This document shows positions 1 through 5,369 of a stretch of 5,369 bases of DNA, one piece after another (positions within the stretch are counted from its first letter, which is position 1; each line of letters begins with the position of its first letter). Position numbers and translations under genes: made by a program. The DNA comes from Clostridiales bacterium UBA4717 (lineage in GTDB: Bacteria > Bacillota > Clostridia > Oscillospirales > CAG-272): NCBI GenBank assembly GCA_002404395.1, contig DHJP01000109.1:1-5369 (forward strand). The letters are read 5' to 3'. The notes beneath the pieces are model-generated. The model was not told the DNA's origin. It ran no database searches and saw only the letters and a program-made list of their open reading frames with translations.

Positions 1-281
1 GTCTGGTCGCCGTTGGTGACGATCAGTGCCCGGCCCAGCTGGCGGACGGGATGGTAAATAATGAGGCTGGGGTCCTCCATTTTGCCGGGATCGTAGGCCT
101 CCGTGCGGATGCCGTCAGGCTCCAGGGCAAAAACACGGTTGCGGCTGTTTGCGCTTCTGCCCATAATAAAGTAAGCATAAACGGCTCTTCCGGAAACCGA
201 TTTGCCGATCACGATTCCGCGTCCGACATAGCTGTTATCGCGTATCAACTCGGCTATATCATGGATCTTATAAGTATTCAT
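1..281 (-). CDS. purO: IMP cyclohydrolase, PurO-type (partial, C-terminus beyond window)
   Basis: The first 94 residues are visible, starting MNTYKIHDIAELIRDN and running off the left edge. Segments I recognise from the stand-alone IMP cyclohydrolase family (PurO-like, distinct from the PurH cyclohydrolase domain) are YVGRGIVIGKS (18-28), the highly typical IMGRSANSRNRVF (39-51), TEAYDPGKMEDPSLIIYH (60-77) and IVTNGDQT (87-94). The reaction is closure of FAICAR to IMP, the last step of the pathway. The ATG start is preceded by AGAGAGGA about 7 bases upstream, within the last codons of purN; only four bases separate it from the purN stop. A separate AICAR transformylase would be needed and is expected just beyond the left edge. 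Family assignment is from recalled motifs on a partial sequence. Confidence 0.88.
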   Translation of the reverse strand, partial: MNTYKIHDIAELIRDNSYVGRGIVIGKSVSGRAVYAYFIMGRSANSRNRVFALEPDGIRTEAYDPGKMEDPSLIIYHPVRQLGRALIVTNGDQ

Positions 282-285
282 CACG

Positions 286-903
286 TTATTCCTCTCTCTG
301 TTTGATAAGCTTTGCCGAAACCTGTTCTGTCGCGACAGGCAGGATCCTCCACTCAGCAAGGCGCATTACACGCCGCTGTAAGCTTTCCGGGGTATCATTA
401 TGGCACACACTGACCGCTTTTTGCATTATTATCTCTCCGCCGTCGGGAACCTCGTTGACAAAATGAACGGTCGCTCCCGTGACCTTCACACCTTTTTCAA
501 GCGCGGCTCGGTGAACCCGCAGACCGTAGAAACCTTCTCCGCAGAATGAGGGAATCAGAGAAGGATGAACATTGATTATTCTGTGATCATACCGCCTTGT
601 AAAATCTGCGCTGAGAATACACATAAAACCGGCAAGAACTATCAGATCGATCCTGTGCTCTTTCAGTAATTTAAGGATCTGCGCTTCCATCCCGTCTCTG
701 CCGTATTCGTTTTTGGAGACGACCGCAGTCTCGATCCCGGCGTTTTCTGCGCGTGTCAACGCATAAGCATCCGCTTTATCCGAAATTACAAGACGAATGT
801 GTCCGCTGTGCAGAACACCCGAATTTTGTGCGTCAATAAGCGCCTGAAGATTCGTGCCTCCGCCCGAGACAAGTACGGCGATATCAGCCTGCGTTTTTTT
901 CAT
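286..903 (-). CDS. purN: PurN, phosphoribosylglycinamide (GAR) formyltransferase
   Basis: The enzyme transfers the formyl group of 10-formyl-THF to GAR, giving FGAR. It has 205 residues, the usual PurN length. Visible are the phosphate-binding loop SGGGTNLQAL (13-22), the NVHPSLIPSF block (111-120, with catalytic Asn111 and His113) and VTGATVHFVNEVPDGGEII (141-159), whose Asp154 matches the third catalytic residue. I chose the ATG at 903 rather than an in-frame TTG at 909. The ATG product begins MKK directly before the first beta strand, and GTGAG lies 8 bases upstream of it, inside the channel gene. Its first 20 bases overlap that gene. It is the folate-dependent, not the formate-dependent (PurT), enzyme, so it needs 10-formyl-THF. 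Confidence 0.97.
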   Translation of the reverse strand: MKKTQADIAVLVSGGGTNLQALIDAQNSGVLHSGHIRLVISDKADAYALTRAENAGIETAVVSKNEYGRDGMEAQILKLLKEHRIDLIVLAGFMCILSADFTRRYDHRIINVHPSLIPSFCGEGFYGLRVHRAALEKGVKVTGATVHFVNEVPDGGEIIMQKAVSVCHNDTPESLQRRVMRLAEWRILPVATEQVSAKLIKQREE

Positions 904-1501
904 TTCCAACGCTCACTTTCATCAATAAGGGTAACAGCAGGCTCCCGAGCGAATTTCCGAGAACAGCCGCCGTTTCAAACAATAATACATCAAAGCCCCC
1001 AAACCCGGCGGCTCCGAAATAAAACATATCGGCGATCGAATGCTCAAACCCGCTGAGGATAAATACCGGAACGCAAAAAACAATTCCGATGGGAGTTTGT
1101 TTTTCTTTGAAAATATGTACGGCAAGGTACATCAATATCCCGCAGAAAAATGCGCGCACGAGCGTTTCGGAAAAGCTCTGCGACAGTTTTAAAGCGGAGT
1201 TTGCCTCCGAAACGACTCCGAGCTTCGGAATAAATGTACGGATCAAAAAACCGAGCGAAAAAACGGTAAGCAGATTACCGATAAGTCCGATGCTCAGACA
1301 GACAACATTGCGAAGCTTAAGCTCCGAGGCAAGATATCCGATCTTTCCGGTATACAGGTAATATCCCATATAACAAATGCATAAAAGCGCAACCGAAAAT
1401 AACAGCGCTCCGACATATTTGTTCTCGCAGGCAAGTGCCGCACAGCCGCCGATGGCGATCAAAAATCCGGCGGCAATACTCTCTGTCAGCGTTTTCAGCA
1501 T
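884..1501 (-). CDS. Short formate/nitrite transporter (FNT/FocA-NirC) family channel
   Basis: This is a 205-residue hydrophobic inner-membrane protein with six likely membrane segments (roughly 7-24, 29-49, 66-88, 112-131, 136-162, 172-195). FNT family membership is shown by SGFEHSIADMF (150-160), which matches the FocA/NirC motif with the central-pore His (His154). Further support comes from the LYTG omega-loop motif (49-52, Thr51), CGILMYLAV (120-128) at the second signature, and LGNSLG (181-186) in the last helix. FNT proteins are homopentameric channels for formate, nitrite or hydrosulfide. This one is shorter than FocA (about 285 residues), mostly at the N-terminus and in loops. It is divergent: the acidic residue before L-[FY]-T is Tyr48, and the conserved Asn of signature 2 is Tyr125. 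The gene overlaps purM by 7 bases and purN by 20, with only a weak Shine-Dalgarno (GGA, 7 bases away), so its translation is probably coupled to purM. Formate is the likely substrate by context; this is inference. Confidence 0.87.
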   Translation of the reverse strand: MLKTLTESIAAGFLIAIGGCAALACENKYVGALLFSVALLCICYMGYYLYTGKIGYLASELKLRNVVCLSIGLIGNLLTVFSLGFLIRTFIPKLGVVSEANSALKLSQSFSETLVRAFFCGILMYLAVHIFKEKQTPIGIVFCVPVFILSGFEHSIADMFYFGAAGFGGFDVLLFETAAVLGNSLGSLLLPLLMKVSVGNEKNAG

Positions 1502-2538
1502 ATTCTTATCCGCTCTTTTGCGCGTTCGATCCTGCCGAGCAGATATGCGTCCTCGCCGTTTTCGCGCAGGATTGACAGTGCGCTCTCGGCTTGCTCTTGA
1601 GGCACTACTATGCTCATTCCGACTCCCATATTGAAAGTATTGAACATATCGCGCTCATCAATGCCGCCTGTCTTTGAGATCAACTCAAATATCGGAAGCA
1701 CCCGCACCGCACTTCTGTCGATCACGGCACAAAGCCCCTCAGGAATACTGCGCGGTATATTCTCGTAAAAACCACCGCCGGTAATGTGTGAGATCCCTCT
1801 GACCTCAACCCTCTCAAGCAGCGCATTTACAGGCTTAACATAAATTTTCGTGGGTGTCAGCAGCGTTTCGCCGAGCGATTGGCCGCCAAGCTCCGCCACA
1901 GGCGCACTAAGCTCGCAATGCTCAATGTCAAAAACCTTGCGAACCAATGAAAAACCGTTTGAGTGAACTCCGCTTGACGGGAGTGCGATAATAACGTCGC
2001 CGGGCTGCATTTTTGTATTATCAATTATTTTGTCGCGGTCAACGATCCCCGTACAGTACCCCGCGAGGTCATATTCATTTTCGGAATAGAACCCGGGCAT
2101 TTCAGCAGTCTCGCCGCCGATAAGCGCCGCCCCCGACTGAACGCACCCGTTGCAGACACCCGAAACTATTTCGGCAATACGCTCGGGTATGTTTCTACCG
2201 CAGGCAATATAATCAAGGAAAAAAAGCGGCTTTGCCCCGCAGCAGATAATGTCGTTGACGCACATAGCCACGCAGTCGATACCGATCGTATCATGACGGT
2301 CCATCAGAAATGCTAGCTTCAGCTTTGTACCGACACCGTCTGTTCCGCTGACAAGTATCGGATGTGTCATACCGGCAAGATCAAGCGCAAACAGCCCCCC
2401 GAATCCGCCGATGTCGGAGCAGACTCCCGGCGTCGCGGTAGCGGCGATATGCTTTTTCATCAATTCAACGGCGCGGTATCCGGCAGTGATATCCACTCCG
2501 GCCGCGGCATACGCTTCGGATTTGGAATTTTCAATCAT
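1495..2538 (-). CDS. purM: PurM, phosphoribosylformylglycinamidine cyclo-ligase (AIR synthetase)
   Basis: The protein closes the imidazole ring, converting FGAM to AIR with ATP, the step before PurE. It has 347 residues, almost identical in length to Bacillus PurM. The whole family pattern is present: YAAAGVDITAG (10-20), SGTDGVGTK (64-72), VNDIICCGAKPLFFLDY (94-110), GGETAEMPGFY (141-151), PSSGVHSNGFSLVR (187-200), HITGGGFYENIPR (251-263) and MFNTFNMGVGM (298-308). No key block is missing, so it should be active. The start ATG overlaps the end of purF by 8 bases and the TGA stop overlaps the start of the next gene by 7, which points to translational coupling on both sides. Confidence 0.98.
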   Translation of the reverse strand: MIENSKSEAYAAAGVDITAGYRAVELMKKHIAATATPGVCSDIGGFGGLFALDLAGMTHPILVSGTDGVGTKLKLAFLMDRHDTIGIDCVAMCVNDIICCGAKPLFFLDYIACGRNIPERIAEIVSGVCNGCVQSGAALIGGETAEMPGFYSENEYDLAGYCTGIVDRDKIIDNTKMQPGDVIIALPSSGVHSNGFSLVRKVFDIEHCELSAPVAELGGQSLGETLLTPTKIYVKPVNALLERVEVRGISHITGGGFYENIPRSIPEGLCAVIDRSAVRVLPIFELISKTGGIDERDMFNTFNMGVGMSIVVPQEQAESALSILRENGEDAYLLGRIERAKERIRIC

Positions 2539-3967
2539 TTTCATTGTCCTTTCCGTTCCAACAATAGGTACACAGCTTGCAGGCAGGCAAGCCGATCGCT
2601 TTTTGCAAGCCCTCAAGCGTCTGAAACTCTATGGACGCCAGATGCAGTTTTTCGCAAATTGCCGCCCTCAGCTTTTTGCCGCGCTCGGTGCCGCCGTCGC
2701 TGTACTCGTCAATATGCCTGAGACCTTCTTTCCCTTCAAGCTCCATGATTATACTGCGCGTCAGAAGCTCCGATTCTCCCGTCGAACGGGAAAAATTCAA
2801 GAACTTACAGCCGAACATGATGGGCGGACAAGCCGAGCGCATATGCACGGCTTTAGCCCCGCTTTCGTACAGAAATTCAACGGTCTCACGCAGTTGAGTT
2901 CCGCGTACGATCGAGTCGTCTATAAAAAGTAATTCCTTGTCGTGAATAAGCTCCTTAACCGGTATCTGCTTCATTTTGGCGATACGGTTACGCTCGCTCT
3001 GGCTCTGCGGCATAAAACTGCGCGGCCACGTAGGCGTATATTTGATAAACGGGCGGGCAAACGGTATGTGAGAGCGGTTCGCATAGCCTATTGCGTGCGG
3101 AGTTCCCGAATCCGGGACCCCCGCCGCACAATCGGCAGAAGGAAGCGTTCCGTTTGTAATTTCGTTTTCCGCCATTATCTCCCCGTTACGATAACGCATG
3201 GTCTCCACATTGATTCCCTCATAGGTTGAAGTGGGAAAACCGTAGTAAGACCAAAGAAAAGAACATATGCGCATTTCGTCGCGGCCCTCTGCAAGCACCT
3301 TGATTCCGTCGGAGCGGATCTCCGCAATTTCAGCGGGCATCAGCTCGTATACGCTTTCATAGCCGAGCTTTTCATACGCAAAATGTTCAAACGAGACGCA
3401 ATATCCGCGCTCGGCGCGACCGACGTGAACGGGAAGCCGTCCGCATTTGTCGCGTGCGGCAATGATACTGCCGCTCTCGGTCAGCAGAACGATAAGCGCG
3501 GTCCCGTCTATGACCGACTGCGCGTATTTTATACCCTCCGTCAGCGTCGGCTTGCGGTTTATGTATGCCGCGACAAGCTCTGTAGTATTCACACTGCCGC
3601 CGGACATTGCCGTCAGCTGACCCGCATATTCATTAACATAATCGTCAACCAACTGACGGGCGTTGTTAATTACGCCTACAAACGCGATCGCATATCTGCC
3701 GAGTGCCGATTGGATCATCAACGGTTGCGGATCGGTGTCGTTGATAACGCCGAGCGCCGCCGTGCCGGACATCTGCTCTAAAATTCCGGCAAACTGCGTC
3801 CTGAACGGCGCATTATTTATATTATGAATTTTGCGTTGTAATCCATGCTCATCCGAAAACGCGGCAATACCGGCACTTTTGGTACCGAGATGAGAGTGGT
3901 AGTCTGTTCCGAAGAAGACGTCGGGCATAACATTTTCCGTCCCGACTACACCAAAGAAACCGCCCAT
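2531..3967 (-). CDS. purF: PurF-like amidophosphoribosyltransferase with a degenerate glutaminase domain
   Basis: This 478-residue PurF-family protein sits where purF belongs, the enzyme making phosphoribosylamine from PRPP. Residues 1 to about 230 form an N-terminal Ntn (class II) glutaminase-like domain. The rest is a type I phosphoribosyltransferase with GVPDSGTPHAIGYA (283-296), the RSFMPQSQSER region (316-326) and the PRPP loop FIDDSIVRGT (348-357). Four cysteines (235, 387, 463, 466) fall where Bacillus subtilis PurF binds its Fe-S cluster. The N-terminus MGGFFGVVG aligns with the family CGVFGI, so the nucleophile Cys is Gly. By hand alignment the glutamine-handling Arg, Asn and Asp are also replaced (Asn76, Val97, Thr128). 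The start is fixed by GAGG seven bases upstream and by an in-frame TGA 9 bases before it, so no upstream Cys can exist. It probably uses free ammonia, works with a separate glutaminase, or is a paralogue with another role. Confidence 0.9.
   Translation of the reverse strand: MGGFFGVVGTENVMPDVFFGTDYHSHLGTKSAGIAAFSDEHGLQRKIHNINNAPFRTQFAGILEQMSGTAALGVINDTDPQPLMIQSALGRYAIAFVGVINNARQLVDDYVNEYAGQLTAMSGGSVNTTELVAAYINRKPTLTEGIKYAQSVIDGTALIVLLTESGSIIAARDKCGRLPVHVGRAERGYCVSFEHFAYEKLGYESVYELMPAEIAEIRSDGIKVLAEGRDEMRICSFLWSYYGFPTSTYEGINVETMRYRNGEIMAENEITNGTLPSADCAAGVPDSGTPHAIGYANRSHIPFARPFIKYTPTWPRSFMPQSQSERNRIAKMKQIPVKELIHDKELLFIDDSIVRGTQLRETVEFLYESGAKAVHMRSACPPIMFGCKFLNFSRSTGESELLTRSIIMELEGKEGLRHIDEYSDGGTERGKKLRAAICEKLHLASIEFQTLEGLQKAIGLPACKLCTYCWNGKDNEND
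2547..2552 (-). promoter_or_regulatory. Ribosome binding site that decides the purM start
   Basis: AAAGGA on the minus strand lies within the 3' end of purF, 8 bases before the ATG at 2538. Another in-frame ATG at 2544 is only two bases from the site, too close to be used well, and more upstream in-frame codons would add residues absent from the PurM family. The 2538 start also gives the usual family length. Confidence 0.8.
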
Positions 3968-3976
3968 GTGCGCACC

Positions 3977-4666
3977 TCAGTTATTTGCGGCAAAGAAAAG
4001 CTTTGACAGCGTCATCGGGTCAATATATTTCCCATCCTTGTATACACGCATATTACCGGAAGCGATCTCATCGATCAACATTACATTTCCGTTTCGGTCA
4101 TATCCGAATTCAAACTTTATATCATAAAGAGCAAGCCCCTTGTCCGCAAGATCATCGGCAACGATCTTAGTGATATCGCGGGTCATACGCTTGATCTCAT
4201 CATATTGCGTCTCACTCATGATCCCGAGCGCCGCAAGCGCATCTTCGGTAACGAGCGGGTCGCCCTTTGCATCATGCTTAAAGGTCATTTCCACGTATGC
4301 GGGCAGATCGGCGCCTTCCTCTATGTATTCACCGTATCTGCGTATAAAGCTTCCGACCGCCTTATAGCGGCAGATCACTTCAAGTCCGTGCCCGAATACC
4401 TTTCCCGGTATTACTTCCATTGTAGTATCTGCAAGATTTGCGCTTACATAGTGCGTCTTGATGCCTGCCGCATTGATTTTTTCAAAGAAGTAAACAGACA
4501 TACGAAGATTGACATCACCCACACCGTCGATCGTAAGACCGACAGAGTTCTCACCCGGATCGAAAACACCGTCTTTCCCGGTGCAATCATCTTTGAATTT
4601 TAGCAAATAGTTACCATTTTCGAGTTCATATACGTTTTTGGTTTTTCCGGTGTAAACGAGTTTCAT
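3977..4666 (-). CDS. purC: PurC, SAICAR synthetase
   Basis: The protein joins CAIR and aspartate in an ATP-dependent ligation to give SAICAR, the step after PurE. It has 229 residues, at the short end for bacterial PurC. Motifs in order are GKTKNVYE (7-14, N-terminal ATP-binding part), KFKDDCTG (23-30), the first family signature around [16 protein letters not shown] (95-110), the DPLVTED segment (136-142), the second signature [11 protein letters not shown] (178-188), and [11 protein letters not shown] (197-207). In the last of these the DEI metal/nucleotide motif is kept. The ATG start follows AAGGAG with a spacer of about nine bases, inside the 25-base gap after purE. It ends in TGA; purF starts 9 bases later in the same reading frame, but as a separate gene with its own Shine-Dalgarno. 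Confidence 0.98.
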   Translation of the reverse strand: MKLVYTGKTKNVYELENGNYLLKFKDDCTGKDGVFDPGENSVGLTIDGVGDVNLRMSVYFFEKINAAGIKTHYVSANLADTTMEVIPGKVFGHGLEVICRYKAVGSFIRRYGEYIEEGADLPAYVEMTFKHDAKGDPLVTEDALAALGIMSETQYDEIKRMTRDITKIVADDLADKGLALYDIKFEFGYDRNGNVMLIDEIASGNMRVYKDGKYIDPMTLSKLFFAANN

Positions 4667-4691
4667 GTTTTGTTTCTCCTTTTAGTGCAAC

Positions 4692-5180
4692 TCACATTTT
4701 CGATGCGATCTCGGCGTCTTTTGCAAGCACGCCCTCGGCGTCCGCTCTTCTCTTTGCTTTGAGCTTCTCCGAAAGTGACGGAGAGCAAAGAGAGAGGATC
4801 TGAATGGAAAGTAAAGCGGCATTGGCTCCTGCGTCAATCGCCACAGTTGCTACCGGAACACCGGTGGGCATCTGCACAGTTGACAGCAAAGCGTCAATGC
4901 CGTCGAGCGTATTGGACCTGCAAGGTATCCCTATTACAGGCAGAGTCGTCTGAGCCGCAAGTGCTCCGGCAAGGTGCGCCGCCATACCTGCTGCGGCAAT
5001 AATTACACCGAAGCCGTTGTTTTCTGCAGTGCTTGCAAAGCTTCCCGCCTCTGCAGGAGTTCTGTGCGCAGAGTAAACGTGGACCTCATACGGCACTTCA
5101 AACTCATTGAGGACATCAACGGCTTTTTGCACTACGGGCAGGTCGCTGACACTTCCCATGACAATACCGACTTTTTTCAT
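4692..5180 (-). CDS. purE: PurE, N5-carboxyaminoimidazole ribonucleotide mutase / AIR carboxylase catalytic subunit
   Basis: This 162-residue cytosolic enzyme makes carboxyaminoimidazole ribonucleotide (CAIR), the carboxylation step of purine synthesis. Visible motifs are the nucleotide-binding GSVSD (residues 9-13), SAHRTP (37-42, with the catalytic His39), GMAAHLAG (65-72) and the block [16 protein letters not shown] (100-115). The length is usual for bacterial PurE. The GMAAHL block resembles class I (bacterial mutase) proteins rather than the class II carboxylases, although the usual Pro after AHL is Ala. Class I enzymes normally work with PurK, and no purK is present in the window. The ATG start follows AAAGGAG at 5188-5194 with a 7-base spacer. 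It is the first gene after the riboswitch terminator; purC starts 25 bases downstream. Confidence 0.98.
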   Translation of the reverse strand: MKKVGIVMGSVSDLPVVQKAVDVLNEFEVPYEVHVYSAHRTPAEAGSFASTAENNGFGVIIAAAGMAAHLAGALAAQTTLPVIGIPCRSNTLDGIDALLSTVQMPTGVPVATVAIDAGANAALLSIQILSLCSPSLSEKLKAKRRADAEGVLAKDAEIASKM

Positions 5181-5200
5181 TTTGCATCTCCTTTCAAAAC

Positions 5201-5240
5201 AAAAAAGGCGCAGTTAGGACATACGTGTCGAAACTGTGCC
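5201..5240 (-). terminator. Intrinsic terminator, expression platform of the ZTP riboswitch
   Basis: On the minus strand GGCACAGTT (5240-5232) pairs with AACTGCGCC (5215-5207) with one A-C mismatch. An inner GACA/TGTC stem (5229-5226 with 5221-5218) closes a four-base loop. Six T residues follow (5206-5201), which is a standard Rho-independent terminator. The first four bases of the 5' arm are also the 3' strand of riboswitch P3, so aptamer folding and terminator folding exclude each other. This supports transcription attenuation before purE, relieved by ligand. Confidence 0.92.
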
Positions 5241-5309
5241 CAGGCGGTCGGCAATTCTTGCTTTTTGCTCCATGCAGTAAACTCTGCAATTCCGCCAGTC
5301 ACAAAAAGC
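5237..5309 (-). promoter_or_regulatory. ZTP (pfl) riboswitch aptamer in the purE leader
   Basis: The leader RNA matches the ZTP/ZMP riboswitch architecture. P1 is a perfect 8-bp helix, GCUUUUUG (5309-5302) with CAAAAAGC (5267-5260). Inside it lie the conserved UGACUGGCGG (5301-5292), a P2 hairpin GCAG/CUGC (5287-5284 with 5277-5274) and the purine-rich UGGAG before the P1 3' strand. After a short linker comes the conserved GCCGACCGCCUGGGCA block (5252-5237), whose UGCC and GGCA form P3. GGCGG (5296-5292) can pair with CCGCC (5247-5243) as the expected pseudoknot. Known members of this class bind ZTP/ZMP (AICAR nucleotides), which build up when 10-formyl-THF is limiting, and usually control purine and one-carbon genes, as here. 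The 3' GGCA is shared with the terminator arm, giving an ON switch. Identification is from recalled consensus and manual folding. Confidence 0.95.
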
Positions 5310-5317
5310 TTGATTTA

Positions 5318-5346
5318 AGTATACCATAGTTTGCCTGCTTTGTCAA
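5318..5346 (-). promoter_or_regulatory. Sigma-70/sigma-A type promoter of the purine operon
   Basis: Read on the minus strand, a perfect -35 box TTGACA (5346-5341) is separated by 17 bases from a near-perfect -10 box TATACT (5323-5318). Spacing and hexamers match the housekeeping sigma factor consensus. Transcription should begin near position 5311, which puts the first base of the transcript only a few nucleotides before the riboswitch P1 stem. I see no second promoter further down the operon, so this is probably the main promoter for all seven genes. The 23 bases to its right (5347-5369) show nothing recognisable. Confidence 0.93.
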
Positions 5347-5369
5347 TACAAAACCGTCAGAATTGTTCG

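Noticed and set aside
51..305. Plus-strand open frame opposite the IMP cyclohydrolase start, and similar plus-strand frames across the window
   Set aside because: They lie antisense to genes with clear family motifs, have no recognisable domain, and have no promoter or good ribosome site; they are shadows of the minus-strand genes.
893..899. A AAA AAC slippery heptamer in frame at the end of the channel gene, as a programmed frameshift into purN
   Set aside because: A -1 shift from the channel frame does not enter the purN frame (a +1 shift would be needed), no stimulating structure was seen, and purN has its own start.
904..909. In-frame TTG start for purN two codons upstream of the ATG
   Set aside because: The GTGAG site would lie only two bases from the TTG, while its spacing to the ATG at 903 is normal; PurN proteins typically begin at the MKK position.
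922..1125. Minus-strand 67-codon open frame within the channel gene
   Set aside because: It is out of frame with the FNT gene, whose conserved SGFEHS motif and C-terminal helix run through the same bases.
2539..2616. N-terminal extension of PurM using upstream in-frame starts
   Set aside because: The extra residues lie wholly inside the purF C-terminus, are rich in Cys and Arg, match nothing in PurM, and the best-spaced Shine-Dalgarno points to the ATG at 2538.
3965..3979. PurC-PurF fusion by TGA read-through, because both genes share a frame with only GGT GCG CAC between them
   Set aside because: PurC ends naturally at this point, and the TGA overlaps a well-placed GAGG Shine-Dalgarno for purF; nothing suggests stop-codon recoding.
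5201..5309. Guanine/purine, PRPP or T-box leader as an alternative to the ZTP riboswitch
   Set aside because: No purine-riboswitch kissing loops and no T-box UGGN motif with specifier hairpin were found, whereas the UGACUGGCG and CCGCCUGGGCA blocks and the pseudoknot fit the ZTP class.

Overview
The window holds one minus-strand operon for de novo purine synthesis, read from right to left. All seven genes lie on the minus strand and nearly every base is coding or regulatory. The product sequences (PurN with the HPSLIPSFCGEGFYGL block, a PurF-like protein starting MGGFFGVVG, and a PurO-type IMP cyclohydrolase in place of the bacterial PurH cyclohydrolase domain), together with strong AGGAG-type ribosome sites, suggest a member of the Clostridia, probably an anaerobic gut Ruminococcaceae/Oscillospirales-type bacterium. 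This placement rests on recalled family patterns, not on a search.

Regulatory head (about 5201-5346). A consensus promoter (TTGACA, 17-base spacer, TATACT) is followed within a few bases by a leader that folds as a ZTP (pfl) riboswitch: an 8-bp P1, a small P2, a P3 hairpin, and a GGCGG/CCGCC pseudoknot. The 3' edge of the aptamer is also part of the 5' arm of an intrinsic terminator, so the expected logic is that ZTP/ZMP binding blocks termination and switches the operon on. ZMP (AICAR) and ZTP accumulate when 10-formyl-THF is short.

Coding part. The order is purE, purC, purF-like, purM, an FNT-family formate/nitrite-type channel, purN, and an IMP cyclohydrolase (purO type) cut by the left edge. 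Spacing is very tight: 25 bases between purE and purC, 9 between purC and purF, then overlaps of 8 (purF/purM), 7 (purM/channel) and 20 bases (channel/purN), and a 4-base gap before purO. Together they cover the PRPP amidotransferase position, GAR formylation, AIR formation, AIR carboxylation, SAICAR synthesis and the final ring closure. purD, purL, purB and an AICAR transformylase are not in the window; some probably follow beyond the left edge.

Three points stand out. (1) The PurF-like protein keeps its phosphoribosyltransferase motifs and all four candidate Fe-S cysteines, but has lost the glutaminase nucleophile Cys and the other glutamine-handling residues. (2) A short, divergent FNT channel is translationally interlocked between purM and purN, inside an operon governed by a one-carbon alarmone riboswitch; this suggests formate supply or export coupled to 10-formyl-THF demand. 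(3) The last purine step uses a PurO-type enzyme that was first characterised in archaea.
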